A stretch of DNA of 64,000 nucleotides from Streptomyces pristinaespiralis (GCF_001278075.1 NZ_CP011340.1:7375501-7439500); one strand, 5' to 3'; counted from the first letter of the stretch, positions 8,819 through 17,578 are shown. Notes: generated by a model from the sequence alone, not told the origin. Made by a program: numbers and translations.

Positions 8819-9574
8819 ATGGACACCAACGGCAGTGGCGCCCTGGAAGGTGCGGTGATCGCGGTGGCCGGCGCGGCCGGTCCCGCGGGCCGGGCCACCC
8901 TGCTCCGGCTCGCAGAGGCGGGCGCCGTCGTCGTCGCCTCCGACGCCGACCCCCAGCGGCTCGCCGAGGCCGTGGACGCGGCCAGGTACGCCCACGGCGG
9001 GGCGACCGTCACCGGTGACACCGTCGACCTGCTCGACCTGGGCGCGGCCCGCGAGTGGGCCGACAAGACGGAGAAGGAGTTCGGCCGGATCGACGGCCTG
9101 GTCCACCTGGTGGGCGGCTGGCGCGGTGGCGCCTCGTTCACCGAGACCAACCCCGCCGACTGGGAGCTGCTGGAGAAGCTGCTGATCCGCACCGTCCAGC
9201 ACACCTCGCTCGCCTTCCACGACGGTCTGCTGCGCAGCGACAAGGGCCGCTACCTGCTGATCAGCGCCGCCGGGGCCAGCAAACCCACGGCGGGCAACGC
9301 GGCGTACGCGGCGTCCAAGGCAGCCGCGGAGGCGTGGACGCTGGCCCTCGCCGATTCGTTCCGCAAGGCGGGGGGCGAGCAGGGCCCGAAGGCCGCTGCT
9401 GCCATCCTGGTCGTCAAGGCACTGGTGCACGACGCCATGCGCGCCGAGCGTCCCAATGCGAAGTTCGCGGGCTTCACCGACGTGACGGAGCTGGCCGACG
9501 CCATCGCCGGACTGTGGGACCGCCCCGCTCAGGAAGTGAATGGACAGCGTCTGTGGCTGACCCCGGAACCGTAA
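8819..9574 (+). CDS. SDR family oxidoreductase
   Basis: A 251-residue short-chain dehydrogenase. The nucleotide-binding turn is AVAGAAGPAGRA, a variant of TGxxxGxG. DxVDLLD and HLVGGWRGG mark the central sheet. The catalytic Ser is in LLISAAG and the Tyr/Lys pair in YAASK. The ATG at 8819 has AGGAGG 8 nt upstream. A GTG at 8789 overlapping the previous stop would add ten residues and remains possible. It is the middle gene of the DUF6421 set, and its 3' end overlaps the threonine aldolase start, implying translational coupling. Confidence 0.85.
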   Translation: MDTNGSGALEGAVIAVAGAAGPAGRATLLRLAEAGAVVVASDADPQRLAEAVDAARYAHGGATVTGDTVDLLDLGAAREWADKTEKEFGRIDGLVHLVGGWRGGASFTETNPADWELLEKLLIRTVQHTSLAFHDGLLRSDKGRYLLISAAGASKPTAGNAAYAASKAAAEAWTLALADSFRKAGGEQGPKAAAAILVVKALVHDAMRAERPNAKFAGFTDVTELADAIAGLWDRPAQEVNGQRLWLTPEP

Positions 9575-10638
9575 AGACCGACGCGCGGCGCCACCACGAT
9601 CCCTCCGTGCGCGGTTTCGCCAGCGACAACTACGCGGGCGCCCACCCGGAGATCCTCGCCGCGCTCGCCCTCGCCAACGGCGGCCACCAGGTCGCCTACG
9701 GCGAGGACGAGTACACCGACCATCTCCAGCGTGTCGTGCACAGCCACTTCGGTGCGACGGCCGAGGCCTTCCCGGTCTTCAACGGCACCGGCGCCAATGT
9801 GACCGCCCTCCAGGCGCTCACCGACCGTTGGGGCGCCGTGATCTGCGCCGAGTCGGCGCACATCAACGTCGACGAGGGCGGCGCGCCGGAGCGCATGGGC
9901 GGGCTGAAGCTGCTGACCGTGCCGACGCCGGACGGAAAGCTCACGCCGGAGCTCATCGACCGGCAGGCGTGGGGGTGGGAGGACGAGCACCGGGCCATGC
10001 CGCAGGTGGTGTCGATCACCCAGAACACCGAGCTGGGCACCGTCTACACCGTGGACGAGATCCGCGCGATCGTCGCCCACGCCCACGGTCACGGCATGAA
10101 GGTCCATCTCGACGGAGCCCGGATAGCCAACGCCGCTGCTTCGCTGAACGTGCCCATGCGGGCCTTCACCAACGCCGTCGGTGTCGACGTCCTGTCCTTC
10201 GGCGGCACCAAGAACGGCATGCTCTTCGGTGAGGCGGTCGTGGTCCTGAACCCGGACGCGGTCAGCCACATGAAGCATCTGCGCAAGCTGTCCATGCAGC
10301 TCGCCTCCAAGATGCGCTTCGTCTCCGTGCAGTTGGAGGCACTGCTCGCCAAGGACCTGTGGCTGCGCAACGCCCGGCACTCCAACGCCATGGCCCAGCG
10401 GCTCGCGGACGGTGTGCGCGCGGTGGACGGGGTGGAGATCCTCTACCCGGTGCAGGCGAACGCCGTCTTCGCGCGGCTGCCGCACGACGTCAGCGAGCGG
10501 CTGCAGAAGCGCTTCAGGTTCTACTTCTGGGACGAGGCGGCCGGTGACGTGCGCTGGATGTGCTCGTTCGACACCACGGAGGACGACGTAGACGCCTTCC
10601 TCCAGGCTTTGAAGGAAGAGATGGCGCGCCGGCCCTGA
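9553..10638 (+). CDS. threonine aldolase family PLP enzyme
   Basis: A 361-residue fold-type I PLP enzyme that would cleave a beta-hydroxy amino acid such as L-threonine to glycine plus aldehyde, or act as a related beta-eliminating lyase. The PLP lysine lies in SFGGTKNGMLFGE, with HLDGARIANA upstream supplying the cofactor Asp. FASDNYAGAHPE matches the N-terminal family signature. The GTG at 9553 overlaps the SDR gene by 22 bp; a GTG at 9607 is the only later option before the signature. Neither has a strong ribosome site, so re-initiation after the SDR stop is likely. Confidence 0.88.
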   Translation: MADPGTVKTDARRHHDPSVRGFASDNYAGAHPEILAALALANGGHQVAYGEDEYTDHLQRVVHSHFGATAEAFPVFNGTGANVTALQALTDRWGAVICAESAHINVDEGGAPERMGGLKLLTVPTPDGKLTPELIDRQAWGWEDEHRAMPQVVSITQNTELGTVYTVDEIRAIVAHAHGHGMKVHLDGARIANAAASLNVPMRAFTNAVGVDVLSFGGTKNGMLFGEAVVVLNPDAVSHMKHLRKLSMQLASKMRFVSVQLEALLAKDLWLRNARHSNAMAQRLADGVRAVDGVEILYPVQANAVFARLPHDVSERLQKRFRFYFWDEAAGDVRWMCSFDTTEDDVDAFLQALKEEMARRP

Positions 10639-10669
10639 AGACAGGTCCGCAGACTGCATAGATATACGG

Positions 10670-10714
10670 CCGACCGATAAGTCATTGACTGTCGGTCGGT
10701 CGTCTTTCTATGCT
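10670..10714 (+). promoter_or_regulatory. promoter embedded in a nested dyad
   Basis: Arms CCGACCGA (10670-10677) and TCGGTCGG (10692-10699) enclose a second dyad, AGTCA-t-TGACT (10680-10690). TTGACT at 10685-10690 and TATGCT at 10709-10714 are spaced 18 bp and form a good sigma-70-like promoter. The predicted start of transcription is within about 2 nt of the ATG at 10723. The dyad could be an operator or a hairpin ending the upstream operon. Confidence 0.55.
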
Positions 10715-10722
10715 CCCGGGGC

Positions 10723-11298
10723 ATGGAGTTCATCCAGCAAGACCCCGAACTTTCGGCCTATTTGGCTGCTGACGACGCAATCGATCACGAGCACCCGGTC
10801 GTCCGGGAGGTTGCCGCCGATCTCGCCCGTGGTGCGGCGGATTCATACGTATACGCCCGGGCTGCTTATGAGTACGTCCGTGATGCCGTGCCGCACTCGC
10901 ACGACACGGGCGACCCCCGGGTCACCTGGCGCGCCTCCGACGTGCTGCGGCAGCGCACCGGCATCTGCTACGCCAAGTCCCACGCCCTTGTCGCGCTGCT
11001 GCGTGCCGAGGACATCCCGGCGGCCCTGTGCTACCAGCGGCTGGACGGGGTGGTGCACGGTCTGGTGGCGGTGCGGTTCCACGGGGCCTGGCACCGGCAG
11101 GACCCCCGGGGTGGCCGGCCGGGTGGGTCCGTGCCGTTCTCGCTGGCGGGGGAGCGCCTGCCGTACGCACCACGACCGGAGTCCAGTGACATGGACTATC
11201 CGGTACTCTACGCTGCACCGCACCCCGTGGTCCTGGCAGCTCTGCAAGGGGCTCCCGACCGGGCGCGCCTGTGGCAGGCGCTCCCGACCTCTCTCTGA
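10723..11298 (+). CDS. transglutaminase-like protein
   Basis: A 191-residue transglutaminase-like cysteine protein. The Cys of the catalytic triad is in RTGICYAKSHALVALLR (Cys82), His in VVHGLVAVRF (His112) and Asp probably in WHRQDPRG (Asp127). Bacterial members are usually proteases or amidases, not crosslinkers. No signal peptide is seen. There is no ribosome site before the ATG, and the promoter places the transcript start nearly at the ATG, so the mRNA is probably leaderless. The B3/B4 gene follows 21 bp downstream. Confidence 0.82.
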   Translation: MEFIQQDPELSAYLAADDAIDHEHPVVREVAADLARGAADSYVYARAAYEYVRDAVPHSHDTGDPRVTWRASDVLRQRTGICYAKSHALVALLRAEDIPAALCYQRLDGVVHGLVAVRFHGAWHRQDPRGGRPGGSVPFSLAGERLPYAPRPESSDMDYPVLYAAPHPVVLAALQGAPDRARLWQALPTSL

Positions 11299-11319
11299 AA
11301 TGTTCGAGGCAAGCAGGCG

Positions 11320-12012
11320 ATGACTCTCAGGCTCACCGTGTCCGACGACGTGCGCGCACTCGCGCCCGGCTTCACCCATGTCGCCGTCGAGGCGCACGGA
11401 CTCACCAACGGACCCAGTAATGACGGGAGTTCGGCGCTCCTGGACGAGGCCGCCCGCCGGCTCGCGAGCCGCCTCGACGGGCGTGCGCCCCACGAGGAGG
11501 CGGGTATGGCCGCCTGGCGTGCGGCGTACACGGCGTTCGGCGCCAAGCCGTCCCGTACCCGCAACTCGGCGGAAGCGCTGGCCAGGAGGGCGCTCACGGA
11601 CGGCGGGCTGCCCCGGATCAACATCCTGGTGGACGTCTACAACGCCATCAGCGTGGCGCACCTGATCCCCGTCGGCGGTGAGGACACCGACCGGATCAAG
11701 GGTGGCATGAGGCTCGTCAGGGCCACGGGACAGGAGCCGTTCGTCACGGTGGCGGGGGGCGAGGAGACCGTTGAGCACCCGGAGCCGGGCGAGGTCGTCT
11801 GGTGCGACGACGAAGGTGTCACCTGCCGCCGCTGGAACTGGCGCCAGGGAGTGCGCACCCGGCTGACGGAGGACTCGGTGAACGCCCTGTTCCTGCTCGA
11901 AGGCATGGGTCCCGCGGCGGGCGGCGCAGCGGCGGCCGCCGCGGCCGAACTCGCCGAATCACTGGAGAAGCTGAGCCCGGGGGCGCGGATCACCGTCCAT
12001 GACCCGCGCTAG
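11320..12012 (+). CDS. B3/B4 domain-containing protein
   Basis: A 230-residue protein matching the B3/B4 domain that also occurs in phenylalanyl-tRNA synthetase beta subunits. The conserved segments are KPSRTRNSAEALARRAL and INILVDVYNAISVAHLIPVGGEDTD (in parts), then the LLEGMG region at the C-terminus. Stand-alone B3/B4 proteins are thought to be tRNA-editing-like hydrolases or substrate binders, but function is unproven. The Ala-rich tail is typical padding. It is probably co-transcribed with the transglutaminase-like gene. Confidence 0.82.
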   Translation: MTLRLTVSDDVRALAPGFTHVAVEAHGLTNGPSNDGSSALLDEAARRLASRLDGRAPHEEAGMAAWRAAYTAFGAKPSRTRNSAEALARRALTDGGLPRINILVDVYNAISVAHLIPVGGEDTDRIKGGMRLVRATGQEPFVTVAGGEETVEHPEPGEVVWCDDEGVTCRRWNWRQGVRTRLTEDSVNALFLLEGMGPAAGGAAAAAAAELAESLEKLSPGARITVHDPR

Positions 12013-12034
12013 GCCCTCGTCCGGCCGGGCAGGC

Positions 12035-12757
12035 TCAGTGCGCCTCGCGGACCTCGGCCGCTGTGGGCGCCGTGCCGCCGAGGTGGGCGGGCACCCACCA
12101 GGTGTCGGCCGCGTCCCTGGGGCGCACGGGGTAGGCCCGCTGGGCGGCCTCGAGCAGCTCCTGGACACGCTCGCGCAGTCGCCGGGTGATCGCGCCGGCG
12201 TACTGGTCGGCGGGCGCCTCGACGGGCTCGCCGACGCGGATGGTCACCGGGATGTGGGAGCGCTTGAAGTTGCGCGGGCGGCCCTTGGTCCACAGCCGCT
12301 GCGTGCCCCACAGCGCCATCGGGATCAGCGGGACGCCCGCCTCCTGCGCAAGCCGCGCCGCTCCCGACTTGAACGACTTCAGCGTGAACGACTCGGAGAT
12401 CGTCGCCTCGGGGAAGACGCCCACGATCTCGCCCGAGCGCAGCGAGTCCAGCGCGTGCGCGTACGCCGCCTCGCCCTGCTTGCGGTCCACGGGGATGTGC
12501 TTCATCCCCCTCATCAGGGGGCCGGAGATCTTGTGGCGGAAGACCGACTCCTTCGCCATGAAGCGCACCAGGCGCTTCTGCGGCAGGGCGCCGAGGCCGG
12601 TGAAGATGAAGTCCAGGTAGCTGATGTGGTTGCTGACCAGCACCGCTCCGCCGGTGCGCGGAATGTTCTCCGACCCCTGAGTGTCGATCTTCAGGTCGAG
12701 CGCCTTGAACATCGTGAGAGCGGCGCCGATGACCGGCCGATAGACGAGCTCTGCCAT
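12035..12757 (-). CDS. 1-acylglycerol-3-phosphate acyltransferase (PlsC family)
   Basis: A 240-residue membrane-associated acyltransferase that would transfer an acyl group to lysophosphatidate in phospholipid synthesis. The HX4D motif is SNHISYLD. The second motif is FPEATISESF, the PEATI variant common in actinobacterial PlsC homologues. Block III lies in VPLIPMALWG. It is convergent with the B3/B4 gene. The start at 12757 follows GGGTCCTCCCCCC read on the minus strand. Confidence 0.88.
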   Translation of the reverse strand: MAELVYRPVIGAALTMFKALDLKIDTQGSENIPRTGGAVLVSNHISYLDFIFTGLGALPQKRLVRFMAKESVFRHKISGPLMRGMKHIPVDRKQGEAAYAHALDSLRSGEIVGVFPEATISESFTLKSFKSGAARLAQEAGVPLIPMALWGTQRLWTKGRPRNFKRSHIPVTIRVGEPVEAPADQYAGAITRRLRERVQELLEAAQRAYPVRPRDAADTWWVPAHLGGTAPTAAEVREAH

Positions 12758-13012
12758 GGGGGGAGGACCCTTTCGTCATGCCCGGGGAGGGTTCGCCCGG
12801 TTGGAAGTTACGCAGCCGTAGGTTTTTGGCTTTGGGCCGATCGTGCCCCATGTGCGCCGTGCTGACCAGTCCTGGACGCCTGCCGGCGCGAGATTCTCGT
12901 CACTTCACGGACGGGAACCCGGCCACCGGCGCGGCCTGCGGGAATCCCCGCCCGGCCGGGAACGCTGCAGCTCGGGGAAGTGAACACACGGCGCAGGTCG
13001 GAAGGCGGAGAA

Positions 13013-13339
13013 GTGCACGGACAGGACGCGGAACGTCGGCTTGGCGAGCCGGAGCTGGGCCGGGGACCGGGTGAACGCGCCACCCTCGTACAGTTCTCGA
13101 CCGCCTTCTGTCAGCCCTGCCGGGCCACCCGGCGCGTCCTCGCCGACGTCGCCGCGATGGTCGACGGCGTCGTCCATGTCGAGATCGACGCAGAGGAGCA
13201 ACTCGCCCTCGTGCGCGAACTGGGCATCGTGAGCACGCCGACCGTGCTGGTCCTCGACGCCGCCGGACGGATCGTCACCAGGGCGTCGGGCACACCCCGA
13301 AAGGCCGACGTCATCGCCGCGCTGGGGCGGGCGATATGA
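13013..13339 (+). CDS. thioredoxin family protein
   Basis: A 108-residue thioredoxin-fold protein. The redox motif is FCQPC (TAFCQPCRATRR) in place of WCGPC, and the cis-Pro is in VSTPTVLVLD. The GTG at 13013 has GAAGG 7 nt upstream. A GTG at 12980 would add eleven mostly basic residues. No membrane anchor can be found in frame upstream, whereas close actinobacterial relatives, as I recall, often carry one. The flavin reductase gene follows on the same strand. Confidence 0.8.
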   Translation: MHGQDAERRLGEPELGRGPGERATLVQFSTAFCQPCRATRRVLADVAAMVDGVVHVEIDAEEQLALVRELGIVSTPTVLVLDAAGRIVTRASGTPRKADVIAALGRAI

Positions 13340-13535
13340 CACCCGTGACCCTGGTCGCACCTTCCGGTGCGCACTTGACTGTGTACGCCATGTATCGCCA
13401 GGCTGGCTCCCGTGCTTCCAGAACTCCTTCTCGACGGGCGGGTTCATGCCGATCTCTCCCGTGATGCGAGCGCCCGCTGTCAGGCTGCCCGTGCAGCCGC
13501 AGTCGCATAGTCCGCTCCCCAAGAAGGAACACTCG

Positions 13536-14042
13536 ATGACGGCCTCGCCCGATCTCGGCGCCGCTCAGCTCGCCTCCCCCGACCTCCTGCGATCCGTCTT
13601 CCGGCAGCACGCCGCCGGTGTCGCGGTGATCACCGCGGGCGGCCCGCGTCCGGTCGGATTCACCGCGACCTCGCTCACCTCCGTCGCGGCCGAGCCGCCG
13701 CTCATCTCCTTCGGTGTGGGTACCGGCTCCTCCAGCTGGCCCGTCGTCGCGGAGGCCGGGCATGTCGGCGTGCACATACTCGGCGAGCACCAGCGCGAGC
13801 TGGCCGCCACCTTCGCCCGCAGTGGCGCCGACCGCTTCGCGCCGCCGACGAGCTGGCGCGAAGGGCCGGAAGGTGTCCCCGTGCTGGACGGTGTGCTTGC
13901 CTGGATGGTGTGCCGTGTCGTGGCCCGTGTGCCCGCGGGCGACCATCGCATCGTGATCGCCGAGGCGGTCGTCGGGGATCCGGCGGGCGGCGGCCGGCCA
14001 CTGCTCTACCACCAGGGACGCTTCACGGCTCTGCAGGAGTGA
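13536..14042 (+). CDS. flavin reductase-like FMN-binding protein
   Basis: A 168-residue split-barrel protein of the flavin reductase/HpaC type, which supplies reduced flavin or binds FMN. The family pattern is clear: FRQHAAGVAVITA, PVGFTATSLTSVAAEPPLISF, and a final HYHxGRF-like element (LYHQGRFTAL). The ATG at 13536 has AAGAAGGAA about 7 nt upstream. An in-frame ATG at 13446 would add 30 Pro/Ser-rich residues and cannot be excluded. The electron-transfer flavoprotein genes lie just downstream, a fitting redox neighbourhood. Confidence 0.82.
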   Translation: MTASPDLGAAQLASPDLLRSVFRQHAAGVAVITAGGPRPVGFTATSLTSVAAEPPLISFGVGTGSSSWPVVAEAGHVGVHILGEHQRELAATFARSGADRFAPPTSWREGPEGVPVLDGVLAWMVCRVVARVPAGDHRIVIAEAVVGDPAGGGRPLLYHQGRFTALQE

Positions 14043-14237
14043 GCTGTGCGGAGGCGACGGACGCTCCGTTGTCAAGGTCACAGTTCAAAGCGCTTGCTTA
14101 GCGGGAACACACTGGGTGTACTGACGAGTAATATTTCGTTCGGAGCGCGGCCCGCCCCGACCGGGATCCGCCCCATCGGACGCCTATGCTGCGTTCACAA
14201 GGCAGTCCAGTAGAGACGATGCAGTAGGAGAGCCGGC

Positions 14238-15023
14238 GTGAGCCTGAGGATCGTTGTCTGTGTGAAGTACGTGCCCGACGCCACCGGCGACCGGCACTTC
14301 GCCGATGACCTGACCGTCGACCGCGACGACGTCGACGGCCTGCTGTCGGAGCTGGATGAGTACGCGGTCGAGCAGGCGCTGCAGATCGCGGACGAGGCGG
14401 ACGACGCCGAGGTCACCGTGCTGACCGTCGGCCCCGAGGACGCCAAGGACGCCCTGCGCAAGGCGCTGTCCATGGGCGCGGACAAGGCCGTCCACGTCGA
14501 GGACGACGACCTGCACGGCTCCGACGTCATGGGTACCTCGCTGGTCCTCGCGAAGGCGGTCGAGAAGACCGGTTACGACCTGGTCATCTGCGGCATGGCC
14601 TCCACCGACGGCACCATGGGCGTGCTGCCGGCGATCCTCGCCGAGCGTCTGGGTGTCCCGCAGGTCACCCTGCTCTCCGAGGTCTCCGTCGAGGACGGCA
14701 CCGTGAAGGGCCGCCGCGACGGCGACACCGCCAGCGAGCAGCTCGAGGCGTCCCTGCCGGCCGTCGTGTCCGTGACGGACCAGTCGGGCGAGGCCCGCTA
14801 CCCGTCCTTCAAGGGCATCATGGCCGCCAAGAAGAAGCCGGTGGAGTCCCTGGACCTCGAGGACCTCGAGATCGACGCGGAAGAGGTCGGCCTCGAGGGC
14901 GCCTGGACCAAGGTCGACTCGGCCGCGGAGCGCCCGGCCCGCACCGCCGGCACGATCGTCAAGGACGAGGGCGAGGGCGGCAAGCAGCTCGCGGAGTTCC
15001 TCGCGAGCCAGAAGTTCATCTAG
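14238..15023 (+). CDS. etfB: electron transfer flavoprotein beta subunit
   Basis: A 261-residue ETF beta subunit. It pairs with EtfA to carry electrons from acyl-CoA and other flavin dehydrogenases to the respiratory chain. The N-terminus reads VCVKYVPDA and the AMP-binding loop region is visible in VICGMASTDGTMGVLPAILAERLG. The GTG at 14238 is preceded by AGGAGA. EtfA follows 57 bp downstream and both end at a strong hairpin. No ETF-ubiquinone oxidoreductase gene is adjacent. Confidence 0.95.
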   Translation: MSLRIVVCVKYVPDATGDRHFADDLTVDRDDVDGLLSELDEYAVEQALQIADEADDAEVTVLTVGPEDAKDALRKALSMGADKAVHVEDDDLHGSDVMGTSLVLAKAVEKTGYDLVICGMASTDGTMGVLPAILAERLGVPQVTLLSEVSVEDGTVKGRRDGDTASEQLEASLPAVVSVTDQSGEARYPSFKGIMAAKKKPVESLDLEDLEIDAEEVGLEGAWTKVDSAAERPARTAGTIVKDEGEGGKQLAEFLASQKFI

Positions 15024-15080
15024 AGGCTTCGGCCCTCTACCGCCCCCTTCATACTTCGCAAGCAGGAGAGAAGAAGTCCC

Positions 15081-16043
15081 ATGGCTGAAGTTCTCGTCTA
15101 CGTCGACCACGTGGACGGCGCCGTCCGCAAGCCCACCCTGGAGCTGCTGACGCTGGCCCGCCGCATCGGTGAGCCCGTCGCCGTCGCTCTCGGCTCCGGT
15201 GCCGAGAGCACCGCCGCCGCGCTCGCCGAGCACGGCGCGGTGAAGGTCCTCACGGCCGACGCCCCCGAGTTCGCCGAGTACCTGGTCGTCCCGAAGGTGG
15301 ACGCGCTGCAGGCCGCGTACGAGGCCGTCTCCCCGGCCGCCGTGCTCGTCCCGTCCTCCGCCGAGGGCAAGGAGATCGCGGCCCGCCTCGCAGTCCGCAT
15401 CGGCTCCGGCATCATCACCGACGCCGTCGACCTCGAGGCCGGCGACGAGGGCCCGGTCGCGACGCAGTCCGCGTTCGCCGCCTCCTTCACCACCAAGTCC
15501 CGCATCACCAAGGGCACCCCGGTCATCACGGTCAAGCCGAACTCGGCCGCCGTGGAGGCCGCCCCGGCCGCGGGCAGCGTCGAGGCGCTGTCGGTGTCGT
15601 TCTCCGAGCAGGCCACGGGCACCAAGGTCACCTCCCGCACCCCGCGTGAGTCGACCGGCCGCCCGGAGCTGACCGAGGCCGCGATCGTCGTCTCCGGCGG
15701 CCGTGGCGTCAACGGCGCGGAGAACTTCGCCATCATCGAGGCGCTCGCCGACTCCCTCGGCGCGGCCGTCGGCGCCTCGCGCGCCGCGGTCGACGCGGGC
15801 TGGTACCCGCACACCAACCAGGTCGGCCAGACCGGCAAGTCCGTGTCGCCGCAGCTGTACATCGCCTCCGGCATCTCCGGCGCGATCCAGCACCGCGCGG
15901 GCATGCAGACGTCGAAGACCATCGTGGCCATCAACAAGGACGCAGAGGCCCCGATCTTCGACCTCGTCGACTACGGCGTGGTCGGCGACCTCTTCGAGGT
16001 CGTCCCGCAGCTGACCGAAGAGGTCAAGACCCGCAAGGGCTGA
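15081..16043 (+). CDS. etfA: electron transfer flavoprotein alpha subunit
   Basis: A 320-residue ETF alpha subunit holding the FAD. The C-terminal FAD signature is present: [13 protein letters not shown], then [30 protein letters not shown] (in parts) and [14 protein letters not shown], ending [20 protein letters not shown]. The ATG follows CAGGAGAGAAGAAG. Length and order fit the family exactly. It is co-transcribed with etfB. Confidence 0.96.
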   Translation: MAEVLVYVDHVDGAVRKPTLELLTLARRIGEPVAVALGSGAESTAAALAEHGAVKVLTADAPEFAEYLVVPKVDALQAAYEAVSPAAVLVPSSAEGKEIAARLAVRIGSGIITDAVDLEAGDEGPVATQSAFAASFTTKSRITKGTPVITVKPNSAAVEAAPAAGSVEALSVSFSEQATGTKVTSRTPRESTGRPELTEAAIVVSGGRGVNGAENFAIIEALADSLGAAVGASRAAVDAGWYPHTNQVGQTGKSVSPQLYIASGISGAIQHRAGMQTSKTIVAINKDAEAPIFDLVDYGVVGDLFEVVPQLTEEVKTRKG

Positions 16044-16062
16044 TCTGCAGGTTCTCTTCGGC

Positions 16063-16098
16063 CCGGGGCCGCGCGGTGATTCCACCGCGCGGCCCCGG
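16063..16098 (+). terminator. strong terminator hairpin after etfA
   Basis: A perfect 16-bp stem (CCGGGGCCGCGCGGTG at 16063-16078, complement at 16083-16098) with an ATTC loop begins 19 bp after the etfA stop. It is followed by TCCTTTG. This is a convincing end for the etf operon. Confidence 0.8.
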
Positions 16099-16115
16099 TC
16101 CTTTGAGGCGCACCA

Positions 16116-16165
16116 TTGACGCAGATCACGGCCGCCCCTTAACTTCATTCAACAGAATGTTGAAT
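16116..16165 (+). promoter_or_regulatory. promoter with IclR-like operator over the start site
   Basis: TTGACG (16116-16121) and TTAACT (16139-16144) are spaced 17 bp. Immediately after is a perfect dyad, ATTCAACA-gaa-TGTTGAAT (16147-16165), covering the expected start of transcription. This position implies repression. The TTCAAC/GTTGAA type of dyad resembles sites bound by IclR-family repressors such as those of glyoxylate and allantoin pathways; the regulator's identity is an inference. Confidence 0.65.
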
Positions 16166-16212
16166 CCGTGATGCGGGCACCACGGATCCCGAAGTGTGCG
16201 GAGGGTGTGGGA

Positions 16213-17502
16213 ATGGGTCAGCAGGAGAAGGTGGCGACAAGCCTCGCGGGCGCGGTCAGCGAGGACATCAGCGCCTCCCTGGCGACGGTGGACGCGGAGC
16301 TCGCCCGCCGCTACCCCGGAGATCCGGGCACCCGCCAGCCCGTCCACACCGTCTACGTCCCCGGCAACGACTTCGCCGCCGACACGATCCGCTCGTGGGG
16401 CGACCGGGCCCTCGCCGCCCTCGACGAGCACGCGCCCGACGCCCGCACCTTCGCCCGGGTCCTGGGCCTCGCGGACGAGCTCGCGGAGCCCGTGTACACG
16501 CGCGTTCGCGCCAAGCTGGAGCGTGAGCCGGTCGAGGACCTGCGCGTCGACTTCGAGGACGGCTACGCGGGCCCCGACGAGGACGCCGACGCCGCACGCG
16601 CCGCGCGGCTGATCTCCGAGGCGTACGAACAGGGCACCGCCGCCCCGTACATGGGCATCCGGATGAAGTGCATGGAGGCCGCCGTACGCGACCGGGGCAT
16701 CCGCACCCTCGACATCTTCCTGACCGGCCTGATGGAGCGCGGCGGACTGCCCGGCGGCCTGGTGCTGACCCTCCCCAAGGTCACCTATCCGCAGCAGGTC
16801 ACCGCGATGGTGCGGCTGCTGGAGCAGTTCGAGAAGTCCCGCGGTCTCGAACCCGGCCGCATCGGCTTCGAGATCCAGATAGAGACCAGCCAGTCGATCC
16901 TCGCCGCCGACGGCACCGCCACCGTCGCCCGCATGATCGACGCGGCCGAGGGCAGGGCCACCGGACTCCACTACGGCACCTTCGACTACAGCGCCTGCCT
17001 CGGCGTCAGCGCCGCCTACCAGTCCAGCGACCACCCCGCCGCCGACCACGCCAAGGCCGTCATGCAGGTGGCCGCCGCCGGCACCGGAGTACGTGTGTGC
17101 GACGGGTCCACCAACGTGCTGCCCGTCGGACCCGCCGAGAAGGTCCACGACGCCTGGCGGCTCCACCACGGCCTCACCCGCCGCGCCCTCGCCCGCGCCT
17201 ACTACCAGGGCTGGGACATGCACCCCGGCCAGCTCCCCACCCGGTACGCCGCGGTGTTCGCGTTCTACCGCGAGGGCTTCGAGCAGGCAGCGGCCCGCCT
17301 CGCCGCCTACGCGGGCCACGTCGGCGGCGACGTCATGGACGAGCCCGCCACCGCCAAGGCGCTCAGCTCCTACCTGCTGCGCGGCATCGACTGCGGCGCC
17401 CTCGACGAGGCGGAGGTCACCGGCCTGACCGGCCTCGACCGTGCCTCTCTCGACGGTTTCGCCCGGCCGCGGCGGGGCGACCTGACCGCCACGGCCGGGT
17501 AA
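16213..17502 (+). CDS. DUF6986 family protein
   Basis: A 429-residue protein resembling the HpcH/HpaI aldolase and citrate lyase beta barrels. Acidic metal-ligand-like segments occur in the expected order: LRVDFEDGYAGPDED, GFEIQIETSQSIL and HYGTFDYSACLG. A carbon-carbon lyase or synthase is likely, but the substrate is unknown. The ATG at 16213 has GGAGGG 7 nt upstream. A GTG at 16168 lies directly at the operator and would be the wrong start. The IclR-like operator suggests induction by a small organic acid or a purine-degradation intermediate. Confidence 0.78.
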   Translation: MGQQEKVATSLAGAVSEDISASLATVDAELARRYPGDPGTRQPVHTVYVPGNDFAADTIRSWGDRALAALDEHAPDARTFARVLGLADELAEPVYTRVRAKLEREPVEDLRVDFEDGYAGPDEDADAARAARLISEAYEQGTAAPYMGIRMKCMEAAVRDRGIRTLDIFLTGLMERGGLPGGLVLTLPKVTYPQQVTAMVRLLEQFEKSRGLEPGRIGFEIQIETSQSILAADGTATVARMIDAAEGRATGLHYGTFDYSACLGVSAAYQSSDHPAADHAKAVMQVAAAGTGVRVCDGSTNVLPVGPAEKVHDAWRLHHGLTRRALARAYYQGWDMHPGQLPTRYAAVFAFYREGFEQAAARLAAYAGHVGGDVMDEPATAKALSSYLLRGIDCGALDEAEVTGLTGLDRASLDGFARPRRGDLTATAG

Positions 17503-17578
17503 CACCCGGCGTCCGCGGCGCGCTGCCCCCTCTAGTCTGTGATCCGTCACTTTTTCGGATCCACGGAGCGGGGCAGCG

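Noticed and set aside
10670-10710. Dyad as a plain terminator only
   Set aside because: A well-spaced promoter overlaps it and feeds the next gene, so a purely terminating role is unlikely, though dual use is possible.
14094-14122. TTGCTT-17-TGTACT as the etfB promoter
   Set aside because: Spacing is right, but the -10 lacks the key A at position two. Other TA-rich hexamers nearby have no matching -35.
14184-16148. 654-residue minus-strand frame antisense to etfBA
   Set aside because: It mirrors the codon bias of etfB and etfA and contains no recognisable motif.
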